Assembly (NCBI RefSeq): GCF_027531905.1
Contig: NZ_JAPZSU010000030.1
Coordinates: 1 to 54,750, forward strand
Length of the DNA stretch: 54,750 nt
Direction of reading: 5' to 3'
Source of the DNA: Flavobacterium sp.
GTDB lineage: Bacteria; Bacteroidota; Bacteroidia; Flavobacteriales; Flavobacteriaceae
The translations under genes and the position numbers were made by a program. Under the pieces are notes generated by a model. It did no database searches, was not told the DNA's origin, and was given only the letters and a program-made list of their open reading frames with translations. Positions 45,119-53,275 of the stretch are shown in pieces. Position 1 is the stretch's first letter. Each line of letters begins with the position of its first letter.

Positions 45119-45150
45119 ATCCATTCGGTTGTAGAAGCGACCGAATGGAT
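45119..45150 (+). other. Intergenic hairpin between NagB/PIG-L and GH20 genes
   Basis: Perfect 11-bp stem atccattcggt (45119-45129) / accgaatggat (45140-45150), ten-base loop, ten bases after the stop. No T run follows on the plus strand, so it may stabilise or process the mRNA, or terminate only partly. Confidence 0.5.
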
Positions 45151-45210
45151 AATCTCTAAAAATCAGTAATAACCACCTGATTTGAGATATTTTATAAACC
45201 AAAACCACAA

Positions 45211-47283
45211 ATGAAATACCTATTTATACTGTTTTTTATATCATTATCTGCGGCTGCCCAAGTCACAAAAGAGTCTTTGAATTTAATGCCTTGGCCACAA
45301 AAAGTAGAACTTAAAACTGGAAATTTTACTTTAAGTTCCACTTTTAAAGTCAATGTTACTGGGCAACCTAATGTAAGAATCTTTGGCGCGGTTACAAATT
45401 TTTTAAGAAGATTAGATGGTAGAACAGGGTTGTTTTTCAAACAAGGTTTTGTGACTTCAACTAATGAATTTCCAGAAGCGCAGTTACAAATTAATTGCAC
45501 AAAAGCTGGAAAAATTGGATTGTATGAAGATGAAAGTTATCAATTAACCATCCAATCTAATGGTATTTCAATTAATGCTTCTTCGGATTTAGGAGCTTTG
45601 CACGGATTAGAAACTCTTTTGCAATTGCTTCAAAATAATGCTACTTCCTTCTATTTTCCTAATGTATCTATTACCGATATGCCTCGTTTTACTTGGCGTG
45701 GATTAATGATTGATGTTGCAAGACATTTTCAACCTGTTGAACTGATTAAAAGGAATTTAGACGCCATGGCAGCCTTGAAAATGAATGTTTTTCATTGGCA
45801 TTTGGTAGACGATCAAGGGTGGAGAATAGAAATGAAAAAGCATAAAGTGCTTACAGATAAAGCTTCTGATGGTCTCTTTTATACCCAAGAAGAAATTAAA
45901 GGGATCGTTAAATACGCTGCCGATCGAGGGATTTTAGTAGTTCCTGAAATTGATGTTCCAGGACATGCTTCAGCAATTTTGACTGCCTTTCCAGAAATAG
46001 GAAGTAAAGTTGTAACGATAAATAAAGGCTCTTCTGAAACTACGCAGAAAGCCTCAGGTTTGGTAACTTATTCGCTAGAGAGAAACGCTGGTATTTTTAC
46101 GCCAACTTTGGATCCTTCTAATCCGAAAACGTATCAATTGTTGAGTGAAATTTTCGACGAAGTTTGCCCATTATTTCCTGGAAAGTATTTCCATATTGGA
46201 GGGGATGAAAACGAAGGCAAAGATTGGGATGCGAATCCCAAAATTCAAGAATTCATGAAGAAAAATAAGTTGGTCAACAATCATGAGTTGCAAACTTATT
46301 TTACCATGCAGTTAATCCCAATGTTAAAAAAGCATCAAAAAGAATTGATGGGTTGGGAAGAAATTATGACCAAAAATATGTCCAAAGAGGCTATTATACA
46401 TTCTTGGAAAGGACCTAATGAAGGAGTAGCAGCTGGTAGTTCCTTGATAGCCGCAGCAACAAATGGTTATAAAACCGTTTTGTCCAATGGTTATTATGTG
46501 GATTTGGTACAAGGAGTTGAGAGTCATTATTTGAATGATCCTATGCCTAAAAACAACTCGCTTTCATCAGAAGAAAAAGCTAGAATTCTGGGTGGCGAAG
46601 CTACTATGTGGAGTGAATTGGTTACCCCCGAAACCATTGATTCAAGGATTTGGCCAAGAACCGCAGCAATTGCAGAAAGACTCTGGTCTGATGCCAATGT
46701 GACGGACTTAGTCAGTATGAGAAAAAGATTGAAAGTAGTTTCGTTTCGCTTAGAAGAACTTGGAATAACACATATTCGAAATAAAGAGGTGTTGTTTAGA
46801 AATATTAGTAACAACCAAAACACTGCAGCTTTGCAAACATTTTCAGCAGTTTGTGAACCTTTGAAAATTTATTCTCGTAATGTAGGAGGAACAGAATATC
46901 AAATGTATTCACCTTTCACTTTATTTGCTGATGCATGTACTCCTGATGCGGAAGATGCGTTACCTTTTAATCAATTAATTGAAGAATATTTGAGAAAAAA
47001 AGATGTTGCATCAGAAGCAGCCATTAGTCTGTATTTTAATAAATGGATACAAAACTATAAAGAATTAGAGGGTTTAAGTCAGAATGCTCCATTAGTACAA
47101 CCTCTTTTACCGTTGTCTAAAGCCTTGCATGATTTGTCAGGACAATTGCTTTTGAAGTTGCAAATGAAGTCGACTTATAATGCAGTTTTAGCAAAAGAGT
47201 TATTAGACAAGTGTAACTCCAAAGCTCATGCTGATGTTGAGTTGGCAGTGTATACAGGTTTAAAAAATATCGTAGAATTATAA
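45211..47283 (+). CDS. GH20 beta-N-acetylhexosaminidase
   Basis: Exported enzyme of 690 residues. Signal peptide about 1-17 (ends SAAAQ); GH20b N-terminal domain about 22-155; catalytic TIM barrel from about 157 (PRFTWRGLMIDVARHFQP). The catalytic Asp-Glu pair is D332-E333 in YFHIGGDENEGKDW; the glutamate is the acid and the aspartate orients the substrate acetamido group. Helical C-terminal domain from about 560. It releases terminal GlcNAc from chito-oligosaccharides. No lipobox or T9SS tail is seen, so periplasmic location is most likely. It is downstream of NagB/PIG-L and upstream of the chitinase. Confidence 0.94.
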   Translation: MKYLFILFFISLSAAAQVTKESLNLMPWPQKVELKTGNFTLSSTFKVNVTGQPNVRIFGAVTNFLRRLDGRTGLFFKQGFVTSTNEFPEAQLQINCTKAGKIGLYEDESYQLTIQSNGISINASSDLGALHGLETLLQLLQNNATSFYFPNVSITDMPRFTWRGLMIDVARHFQPVELIKRNLDAMAALKMNVFHWHLVDDQGWRIEMKKHKVLTDKASDGLFYTQEEIKGIVKYAADRGILVVPEIDVPGHASAILTAFPEIGSKVVTINKGSSETTQKASGLVTYSLERNAGIFTPTLDPSNPKTYQLLSEIFDEVCPLFPGKYFHIGGDENEGKDWDANPKIQEFMKKNKLVNNHELQTYFTMQLIPMLKKHQKELMGWEEIMTKNMSKEAIIHSWKGPNEGVAAGSSLIAAATNGYKTVLSNGYYVDLVQGVESHYLNDPMPKNNSLSSEEKARILGGEATMWSELVTPETIDSRIWPRTAAIAERLWSDANVTDLVSMRKRLKVVSFRLEELGITHIRNKEVLFRNISNNQNTAALQTFSAVCEPLKIYSRNVGGTEYQMYSPFTLFADACTPDAEDALPFNQLIEEYLRKKDVASEAAISLYFNKWIQNYKELEGLSQNAPLVQPLLPLSKALHDLSGQLLLKLQMKSTYNAVLAKELLDKCNSKAHADVELAVYTGLKNIVEL

Positions 47284-47409
47284 TTTTTTTGTTCAATTTT
47301 TAATAGGGTTTGGTTTTATTAAGTTTGGTTTATTTTTTTTCTATTAATTTTTGAACTGGTGTTAATTTCTTTTCAATTTGGTTATTGTTTTTATAAGAAG
47401 TTAATCTAG

Positions 47410-47439
47410 AAAACCTGGTAGTTTTACCAGGTTTTTTTT
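47410..47439 (+). terminator. Rho-independent terminator after GH20 gene
   Basis: Perfect 11-bp stem aaaacctggta (47410-47420) / taccaggtttt (47425-47435), loop gttt, T tail. It lies 127 bases after the GH20 stop and 35 bases before the chitinase ATG, so the chitinase may need its own promoter or read-through. Confidence 0.85.
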
Positions 47440-47474
47440 GTAAATAGTAGTGTTTTAATTTAAATAAATTGGTG

Positions 47475-48563
47475 ATGAAAAATTATAAAATTTTGATTGT
47501 TTTTCTTTTGTTTTCTCTTTTTGCAGTAGCACAAAAACGCAAAGATTTTTCAGTGATTGCCTACTATACTGGCGATGATAAGCAAATTGATACTTATGAT
47601 GTAAAGAAATTGACTCATATCATCTACAGTTTTTGCCATTTAAAGGAAGGGAAATTAAATGTTGATACTGCTAAAGATTCAGCAGCTATTAAGCATTTGG
47701 TAGCACTCAAATCAATAAATCCAAAATTGAAAGTGATGTTGTCTCTAGGAGGCTGGGGTGGTTGTGAGCCTTGTTCGGATGGTTTTGATTCTGCTGAAAA
47801 AATTGCTGTTTTTGCCAAATCTGTACAGGAAGTAAATGCCTATTTTAAATGCGATGGATTAGATTTAGACTGGGAATACCCTTCGATTGAAGGTTTTCCT
47901 GGGCACAAATTTCAACCCCAAGATAAGTCTAATTTTACGGCTCTCGTAGTTGCATTACGTGAAGCTTTAGGTCCGAAAAACGAACTGAGTTTTGCCGCTG
48001 GAGGGTTTATGAAGTATCTGAAAGAAGCTGTAGATTGGAAAGCGATTATTCCGTTGGTAGATAGAGTAAATATTATGAGCTATGACTTAGTAAATGGTTA
48101 TGCTACGATCACAGGCCATCACACACCTTTGTATAGTGTGAAAAATGAGGAGGAATCAACGAACAAAGCTGTTGATTACCTTTTAGATTTGGGTTTGCCA
48201 TCAAAAAAGCTTGTTATTGGTGCGGCTTTTTATACTCGTATTTGGAAAAATGTTGCTTCTATGAATAACGGTTTGTATCAATCAGGTATCGCTACAAATG
48301 GGATAAATTTTAAAGATTTTGATACCAAATTAACAAAGAACAAAGGTTGGAATTATTTTTGGGATGAAAAAGCACAAGCGCCTTATTGGTACAACGAAAA
48401 AGAGCAATTGTTTGCTACTGGCGATGACCTAAAATCGGTGGGAGTTAAAACAAGTTATGCTATCAAGAAAAAGCTTGGAGGCATCATGTTTTGGGAATTG
48501 ATTTTGGATAAAACCCAGAACGGGTTGGTAGATGCAATCGATAAAGTAAAACAAGTCAATTAA
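47475..48563 (+). CDS. GH18 chitinase, single domain
   Basis: Exported enzyme of 362 residues. Signal peptide MKNYKILIVFLLFSLFAVAQ, then one GH18 TIM barrel. The catalytic DxxDxDxE motif is DGLDLDWE (127-134) with E134 as acid; the earlier SLGGWGG motif is present. It cuts beta-1,4 bonds of chitin or chito-oligosaccharides with help from the substrate acetamido group. There is no carbohydrate-binding module and no T9SS C-terminal domain, unlike the large secreted chitinases of chitin-degrading flavobacteria. It therefore probably acts on soluble oligomers in the periplasm (inference). ATG 47475 is preferred over TTG 47469 and GTG 47472. Confidence 0.94.
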   Translation: MKNYKILIVFLLFSLFAVAQKRKDFSVIAYYTGDDKQIDTYDVKKLTHIIYSFCHLKEGKLNVDTAKDSAAIKHLVALKSINPKLKVMLSLGGWGGCEPCSDGFDSAEKIAVFAKSVQEVNAYFKCDGLDLDWEYPSIEGFPGHKFQPQDKSNFTALVVALREALGPKNELSFAAGGFMKYLKEAVDWKAIIPLVDRVNIMSYDLVNGYATITGHHTPLYSVKNEEESTNKAVDYLLDLGLPSKKLVIGAAFYTRIWKNVASMNNGLYQSGIATNGINFKDFDTKLTKNKGWNYFWDEKAQAPYWYNEKEQLFATGDDLKSVGVKTSYAIKKKLGGIMFWELILDKTQNGLVDAIDKVKQVN

Positions 48564-48583
48564 GTAACTCGAGTTTGTTTCCG

Positions 48584-48627
48584 AAAATACTGATTTATTT
48601 CTACAAAATTAAATCAGTATTTTTTTG
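48584..48627 (+). terminator. Rho-independent terminator after GH18 gene
   Basis: Perfect 14-bp stem aaaatactgattta (48584-48597) / taaatcagtatttt (48610-48623), 12-base loop, T run. It immediately abuts the -7 box of the next gene. Confidence 0.88.
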
Positions 48628-48635
48628 TATTTTTG
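48628..48635 (+). promoter_or_regulatory. -7 promoter element of ABC-F gene
   Basis: TATTTTTG, exact TAnnTTTG, 25 bases before ATG 48661. The longer frame from TTG 48625 starts upstream of it and is rejected. Confidence 0.65.
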
Positions 48636-48660
48636 CAAAAAATTTTTAAAAAAGCAATTC

Positions 48661-50280
48661 ATGTTAACAGTTAATAATTTATCAGTTCAATTTGGTAAAA
48701 GAATTTTATTCGACGAAGTAAACACTACATTTACTCATGGTAATGTTTATGGAGTAATCGGAGCCAATGGTGCTGGAAAATCTACCTTTTTAAAAATAAT
48801 TTCAGGTGAAATGGACCCAACTTCTGGACATATTCATTTAGAACCAGGAAAAAGAATGTCAGTTCTGAACCAAAATCACAACATGTTTGATGAACATACG
48901 GTACTTGAAACGGTGATGATGGGTAATAAAGTTTTGTATGCTGTCAAAAAAGAAATGGACGAACTTTATTTGGATTATAATGACAAAAACGCTGACAGAA
49001 TTGGAGAATTGCAAGTGCAGTTTGAAGAAATGAATGGTTGGAATGCAGATTCTGATGCAGCTGCTATGTTGTCAAATCTTGGTATTACAGAAGACAATCA
49101 TTATACTTTGATGGCAGATTTGGAAGGAAAAATGAAGGTGCGTGTACTTTTGGCGCAAGCTTTATTCGGAAATCCTGATTTGTTGATTATGGATGAGCCT
49201 ACCAATGACTTGGATTTTGAAACCATTGCTTGGTTAGAAAATTTCTTAGCTAATTATGAAAATACCGTAATTGTAGTTTCTCACGACAGACACTTTTTAG
49301 ATGCAGTTTGTACGCATATTTCAGATATTGATTTTAATAAAATTAGCCATTATTCTGGTAACTATACGTTTTGGTACGAATCTAGTCAATTAGCGGCCAA
49401 GCAACGTGCACAACAAAACAAAAAAGCCGAGGAGAAAAAACAAGAATTAGAGGAGTTTATTCGTCGTTTCAGTGCCAACGTTGCAAAATCAAAACAGGCT
49501 ACTTCTCGTAAAAAAATGATTTCGAAATTGAATATTTCTGAAATTAGACCTTCAAGCCGTCGTTATCCTGCTATTATTTTTGATCAAGATCGTGAAGCTG
49601 GTGACCAAATCTTGAATGTACAAGATTTGAGTGCTTCTGTAGATGGAGAACTTTTGTTCAAAGGCGTTGATTTGAATATGGCTAAAGGAGATAAAATTGT
49701 ACTTTTTTCAAAAGATTCTCGTGCAACAACTGCTTTTTATGAAATTTTGAATGGTAATCAAGTTGCAGATTCAGGAAAATTTGATTGGGGAGTTACAACG
49801 AATCAAGCCTATTTACCAAGTGAGAATCATTCTTTCTTTGAAAATGATTTAACTTTAGTAGATTGGTTACGTCAGTATGCAAAAACTGAAGAAGAGCGTG
49901 ATGAAGTATTTATAAGAGGTTTTCTTGGAAAAATGATTTTTTCTGGAGAAGAAGCTTTGAAAACGAGTAGAGTTTTATCAGGGGGAGAAAAAGTGCGTTG
50001 TATGTTGTCTAGAATGATGATGGAACGTGCTAATATCTTAATGTTAGATGAGCCAACAAACCACTTAGATTTGGAGTCGATTACAGCTTTTAATAATTCA
50101 TTAAAAAACTACAAAGGTTCTGTTATTTTTACAACACATGACCATGAATTTGCTCAAACTGTGGGTAATAGAGTAGTGGAGCTTACACCAAACGGAGCTA
50201 TTGATCGTTACATGACATTTGATGAATACTTAGATGATGAAAAAATTCAAGAGTTAAGAGTCAAAATGTATGCTAAATAA
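48661..50280 (+). CDS. ABC-F family ATPase (YbiT-like) with asymmetric ATP sites
   Basis: Soluble protein of 539 residues with two ABC domains and a charged linker (about 240-300), no membrane part. Domain 1: intact Walker A GANGAGKST (34-42) and Walker B IMDEPTNDLD, but the signature position reads LMADLEGKMKVR instead of LSGGQ. Domain 2: intact signature LSGGEK (439-444) and Walker B MLDEPTNHLD, but the Walker A position reads FSKDSRATT (349-357) with the lysine replaced by A355. In the dimer-like fold this leaves one complete ATP site and one fully degenerate site. ABC-F proteins act on ribosomes; YbiT is the closest I recognise. Flanked by terminators, it is a single-gene unit. Confidence 0.92.
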   Translation: MLTVNNLSVQFGKRILFDEVNTTFTHGNVYGVIGANGAGKSTFLKIISGEMDPTSGHIHLEPGKRMSVLNQNHNMFDEHTVLETVMMGNKVLYAVKKEMDELYLDYNDKNADRIGELQVQFEEMNGWNADSDAAAMLSNLGITEDNHYTLMADLEGKMKVRVLLAQALFGNPDLLIMDEPTNDLDFETIAWLENFLANYENTVIVVSHDRHFLDAVCTHISDIDFNKISHYSGNYTFWYESSQLAAKQRAQQNKKAEEKKQELEEFIRRFSANVAKSKQATSRKKMISKLNISEIRPSSRRYPAIIFDQDREAGDQILNVQDLSASVDGELLFKGVDLNMAKGDKIVLFSKDSRATTAFYEILNGNQVADSGKFDWGVTTNQAYLPSENHSFFENDLTLVDWLRQYAKTEEERDEVFIRGFLGKMIFSGEEALKTSRVLSGGEKVRCMLSRMMMERANILMLDEPTNHLDLESITAFNNSLKNYKGSVIFTTHDHEFAQTVGNRVVELTPNGAIDRYMTFDEYLDDEKIQELRVKMYAK

Positions 50281-50290
50281 GATACACCTT

Positions 50291-50320
50291 AAAAACCTTT
50301 CTTTTCGAAAGGTTTTTTTG
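50291..50320 (+). terminator. Rho-independent terminator after ABC-F gene
   Basis: Perfect 11-bp stem aaaaacctttc (50291-50301) / gaaaggttttt (50307-50317), five-base loop, T tail. Confidence 0.88.
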
Positions 50321-50399
50321 TCTCTATTTTGTTTTTTAAAAGATAGTTTTAGTAGTTTACTTTTATAGCTATTCGTATTTATTGCTAAATCGAAATTTG

Positions 50400-50407
50400 T
50401 ATATTTG
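50400..50407 (+). promoter_or_regulatory. -7 promoter element of pyrR-pyrB operon
   Basis: TATATTTG, exact TAnnTTTG, 21 bases before ATG 50429. There is no room for a long attenuator leader, so PyrR-type leader attenuation of its own operon looks unlikely. Confidence 0.6.
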
Positions 50408-50428
50408 CACACCAAACAAAACTAAACC

Positions 50429-50974
50429 ATGAATCAAAAAGTATTGCTCACTTCCATAGAAGTCAATATCATCCTTAACCGTTTGGCTTGTCAATTAATC
50501 GAAAAACATCTTGATTTTTCTGAAACCATCTTAATCGGAATTCAGCCTAGAGGTACTTTTTTAGCCAAACGTTTAAAAAGTATTTTAGAAAATGACTATC
50601 AGGTTCCAACAATAAAAATAGGCTTCTTAGATATTACTTTTTTTAGGGATGATTTTAGAAGAACCGATAAGCTTTTGGAGGCCAATATTACACAAATCGA
50701 TTTTTTGGTTGAAAACAAAAAAGTAATTTTTGTTGATGATGTTTTGTATACTGGAAGAAGTATCAGAGCAGCATTGACTGCTATACAATCCTTTGGTAGA
50801 CCTTCTGGTATTGAACTTTTAACTTTAATCGATAGAAGATTTAGTCGTGATTTACCCATTCAGCCGGATTATAGAGGCCGTCAGGTCGATGCTATAAATG
50901 ACGAAATTGTAAAAGTCACTTGGACAGAACAGGGCGAAGAAGATGGTGTTTTTTTAATCAATAATAATCAATAA
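50429..50974 (+). CDS. pyrR: PyrR-type phosphoribosyltransferase / pyrimidine regulator
   Basis: A protein of 181 residues with the type I phosphoribosyltransferase fold. The PRPP loop is VIFVDDVLYTGRSIRAAL (acidic pair D-D followed by TGRS). The N-terminal IGIQPRGTFLAKRL and the segment with DITFFRDD are typical of PyrR, which binds uridine nucleotides and has uracil phosphoribosyltransferase activity. Immediately upstream of pyrB (eight-base gap), as in many bacteria. Because the mRNA leader is short, it may work here mainly as an enzyme or on other targets (inference). Confidence 0.92.
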   Translation: MNQKVLLTSIEVNIILNRLACQLIEKHLDFSETILIGIQPRGTFLAKRLKSILENDYQVPTIKIGFLDITFFRDDFRRTDKLLEANITQIDFLVENKKVIFVDDVLYTGRSIRAALTAIQSFGRPSGIELLTLIDRRFSRDLPIQPDYRGRQVDAINDEIVKVTWTEQGEEDGVFLINNNQ

Positions 50975-50982
50975 GTATAAAA

Positions 50983-51909
50983 ATGAGCGAGTTAAGCGTA
51001 AATCATTTATTAGGAATTAAATATATCACCAAAAACGATATTGACCTTATTTTTGAAACAGCTGATCATTTTAAAGAAGTTATCAATAGACCCATCAAAA
51101 AAGTTCCTTCTTTACGAGACATTACCATAGCCAATATTTTTTTTGAAAACAGTACAAGAACCAAGCTTTCGTTCGAGCTGGCTCAAAAGCGTTTATCTGC
51201 AGATGTAATCAGTTTTTCTGCCGCTCAATCTTCTGTTAAAAAAGGGGAGACGTTAATTGATACCGTTAACAACATTTTATCAATGAAGGTGGATATGGTT
51301 GTTATGCGTCATGCAAATCCTGGAGCTGCTTATTTTTTGTCAAAAAATGTAAAAGCAAGTATCGTAAATGCGGGAGATGGTGCTCATGAACATCCTACAC
51401 AAGCGCTGTTAGATAGTTATTCTATAAGAGAAAAATTAGGTGATGTAGGAGGAAAAAAAGTAGTTATTGTTGGAGATATTTTACACTCGCGAGTAGCTTT
51501 ATCTAATATATATGCTTTGCAAATGCAAGGTGCAGAAGTTAAAGTTTGTGGACCAAAAACATTAATCCCTAGATACATTGAATCACTTGGAGTAACAGTT
51601 GAATCGGATTTGCGTAAAGCGTTAGAATGGTGTGATGTAGCAAATATGTTGAGAGTGCAAAATGAACGAATGGATGTTAACTTTTTCCCTTCTACACGAG
51701 AATATGCACAACAATATGGAGTCGATAAAAATTTATTAGATTCGTTAAGTAAAGACATTGTAATTATGCACCCAGGACCTATCAATCGTGGAGTTGAAAT
51801 TACTTCTGATGTGGCAGATTCTCAACAATCTGTTATTTTGAATCAGGTAGAGAATGGAGTAGCCATTCGAATGGCAGTGATTTATTTATTAGCTTCAAAA
51901 ATTCAATAA
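50983..51909 (+). CDS. pyrB: Aspartate carbamoyltransferase catalytic chain
   Basis: A protein of 308 residues, normal for PyrB. It joins carbamoyl phosphate and aspartate in pyrimidine synthesis. The carbamoyl-phosphate motif FENSTRTKLSFELA contains S57-T-R-T60; the aspartate-binding side includes HEHPTQALLD and MHPGPINRGVEI. No regulatory chain PyrI is next to it. Eight bases separate it from pyrR, and its stop is one base from the next start, so translation is coupled along the operon. Confidence 0.97.
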   Translation: MSELSVNHLLGIKYITKNDIDLIFETADHFKEVINRPIKKVPSLRDITIANIFFENSTRTKLSFELAQKRLSADVISFSAAQSSVKKGETLIDTVNNILSMKVDMVVMRHANPGAAYFLSKNVKASIVNAGDGAHEHPTQALLDSYSIREKLGDVGGKKVVIVGDILHSRVALSNIYALQMQGAEVKVCGPKTLIPRYIESLGVTVESDLRKALEWCDVANMLRVQNERMDVNFFPSTREYAQQYGVDKNLLDSLSKDIVIMHPGPINRGVEITSDVADSQQSVILNQVENGVAIRMAVIYLLASKIQ

Positions 51910-51910
51910 G

Positions 51911-52243
51911 ATGAAAGTAGATACTAAAGGGCATACCATAACCATTAAAGATACTGAAGGTGTTGTAACTACTTTTATTGAAAAAGTAACCAGTCAATAT
52001 GCTAGTTTCAAAGATTTTAATTTGATTTTGGATGTATCCAATGATAAAACAGTCGATATTGCTTCAATAAAACTTTTTTTGCCTTTGGTTAAAGCTCATA
52101 AAAAAGCTAAAAAGTCATTGGTTATTGTTGCTGATGCTATTGATTTTAATGCGGTTCCACAAACCATAACTGTAGTTCCCTCTTTGTTAGAAGCAAATGA
52201 TATCATTGAAATGGAAGAAATTGAAAGAGATTTAGGCTTTTAA
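51911..52243 (+). CDS. Conserved 110-residue protein between pyrB and rnz, STAS-like
   Basis: Cytosolic protein with no signal or membrane helix. It has an alternating beta-alpha pattern (FNLILDVSNDKTVDIASIKL, KKSLVIVADAIDF, IITVVPSLLEA-like end) that resembles a STAS-type fold. Catalytic residues are not apparent. It starts one base after the pyrB stop and is followed after 54 bases by rnz. Similar Bacteroidota proteins sometimes carry the name 'ribonuclease Z', which probably leaked from the neighbour: the metallo-hydrolase motif HxHxDH is absent. Function unknown. Confidence 0.8.
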   Translation: MKVDTKGHTITIKDTEGVVTTFIEKVTSQYASFKDFNLILDVSNDKTVDIASIKLFLPLVKAHKKAKKSLVIVADAIDFNAVPQTITVVPSLLEANDIIEMEEIERDLGF

Positions 52244-52297
52244 TAAAAGCTTTCTCAAGATTAGATTACAGTTTATCTAAAAACAACATTCATTACT

Positions 52298-53203
52298 TTG
52301 AAATTAACCGTACTTGGCTGCTATGCTGCAACACCTCGAACTTTTACAAATCCAACAGCTCAATTGTTGGAAATAAAAAATAGGTATTTTTTAATTGATT
52401 GCGGTGAAGGAACTCAAGTACAACTGCGTAAAAATAAAGTTAAGTTTACCAAAATCAGTCATATTTTTATTTCTCATTTACACGGCGATCATTTTTATGG
52501 GCTTATTGGTTTAATTTCTTCTTTCTCACTTTTGTCTAGAGTGGCAGACTTACATATTTATGGCCCGAAAGGATTAAAAGAAATTATCGAACTTCAATTG
52601 AAACTTTCGCACTCTTGGACAAATTATACTATTCATTTTCATGAATTGCACTCTAAAGAAAGCGAGTTGATTTTTGAAGATGAAAAAGTTATGATTCAAA
52701 CTATTCCATTAAAACATAGAGTGTATACCAATGGATTTTTATTCAAAGAAAAAGAAGGTGATAGAAAATTAAATATTGATGCTATTGAAGAGCTGGCCAT
52801 TGATGTTTGTTATTATAAAAAGATAAAAAAAGGAGGCAACATTACGCTAGAAAACGGACAAGTTATCAATAATGAACAGCTTACTTTTCCTGGAGAATCT
52901 GCAAAATCTTATGCCTTTTGTTCTGACACCGCTTATTGTGAAGCAATAATTCCAATCATTAAAGAAGTGGATTTGCTTTACCATGAAGCCACTTTTTTAG
53001 AAAGTGAATCACAATTAGCAACAAAAACGATGCATTCAACAGCAATTCAAGCGGCTACAATTGCTTCAAAGGCAAATGTAAAATCGTTACTTTTAGGTCA
53101 TTACTCTACACGATACGAAAGTATTGCTTCGTTTAAAGAGGAAGCCTTAACTTTTTTTTCTAATGTGCAATTGGCAGCTGACGGAACCACCTTCGAAATT
53201 TAG
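52298..53203 (+). CDS. rnz: Ribonuclease Z
   Basis: Metallo-beta-lactamase-fold endonuclease of 301 residues that trims the 3' end of tRNA precursors. The zinc motif SHLHGDHFYGL (H60, H62, D64, H65) is intact, with later ligands in CSDTAY and the LLGHYSTRY segment; the TMHSTA block corresponds to the usual HSTA region. The start is TTG at 52298, giving MKLTVLGCYAATPR, the normal N terminus; no ATG is in frame nearby. Probably the last gene of the pyrR-pyrB operon. Confidence 0.93.
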   Translation: MKLTVLGCYAATPRTFTNPTAQLLEIKNRYFLIDCGEGTQVQLRKNKVKFTKISHIFISHLHGDHFYGLIGLISSFSLLSRVADLHIYGPKGLKEIIELQLKLSHSWTNYTIHFHELHSKESELIFEDEKVMIQTIPLKHRVYTNGFLFKEKEGDRKLNIDAIEELAIDVCYYKKIKKGGNITLENGQVINNEQLTFPGESAKSYAFCSDTAYCEAIIPIIKEVDLLYHEATFLESESQLATKTMHSTAIQAATIASKANVKSLLLGHYSTRYESIASFKEEALTFFSNVQLAADGTTFEI

Positions 53204-53241
53204 TATTGATCTGTATCTCAAAACAAAATAAAAATTGTTTT

Positions 53242-53249
53242 TAAATTTG
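53242..53249 (+). promoter_or_regulatory. -7 promoter element of pdxH
   Basis: TAAATTTG, exact TAnnTTTG, 26 bases before ATG 53276. Confidence 0.5.
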
Positions 53250-53275
53250 TTCGAATCATTTAAAATTAAAATCAA

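Noticed and set aside
45119..45150. Hairpin after NagB/PIG-L as an intrinsic terminator
   Set aside because: The stem is strong but no T tract follows; recorded only as a hairpin.
51417..51785. 122-codon open frame on the minus strand inside pyrB
   Set aside because: Opposite strand of a highly conserved enzyme gene; no independent evidence.
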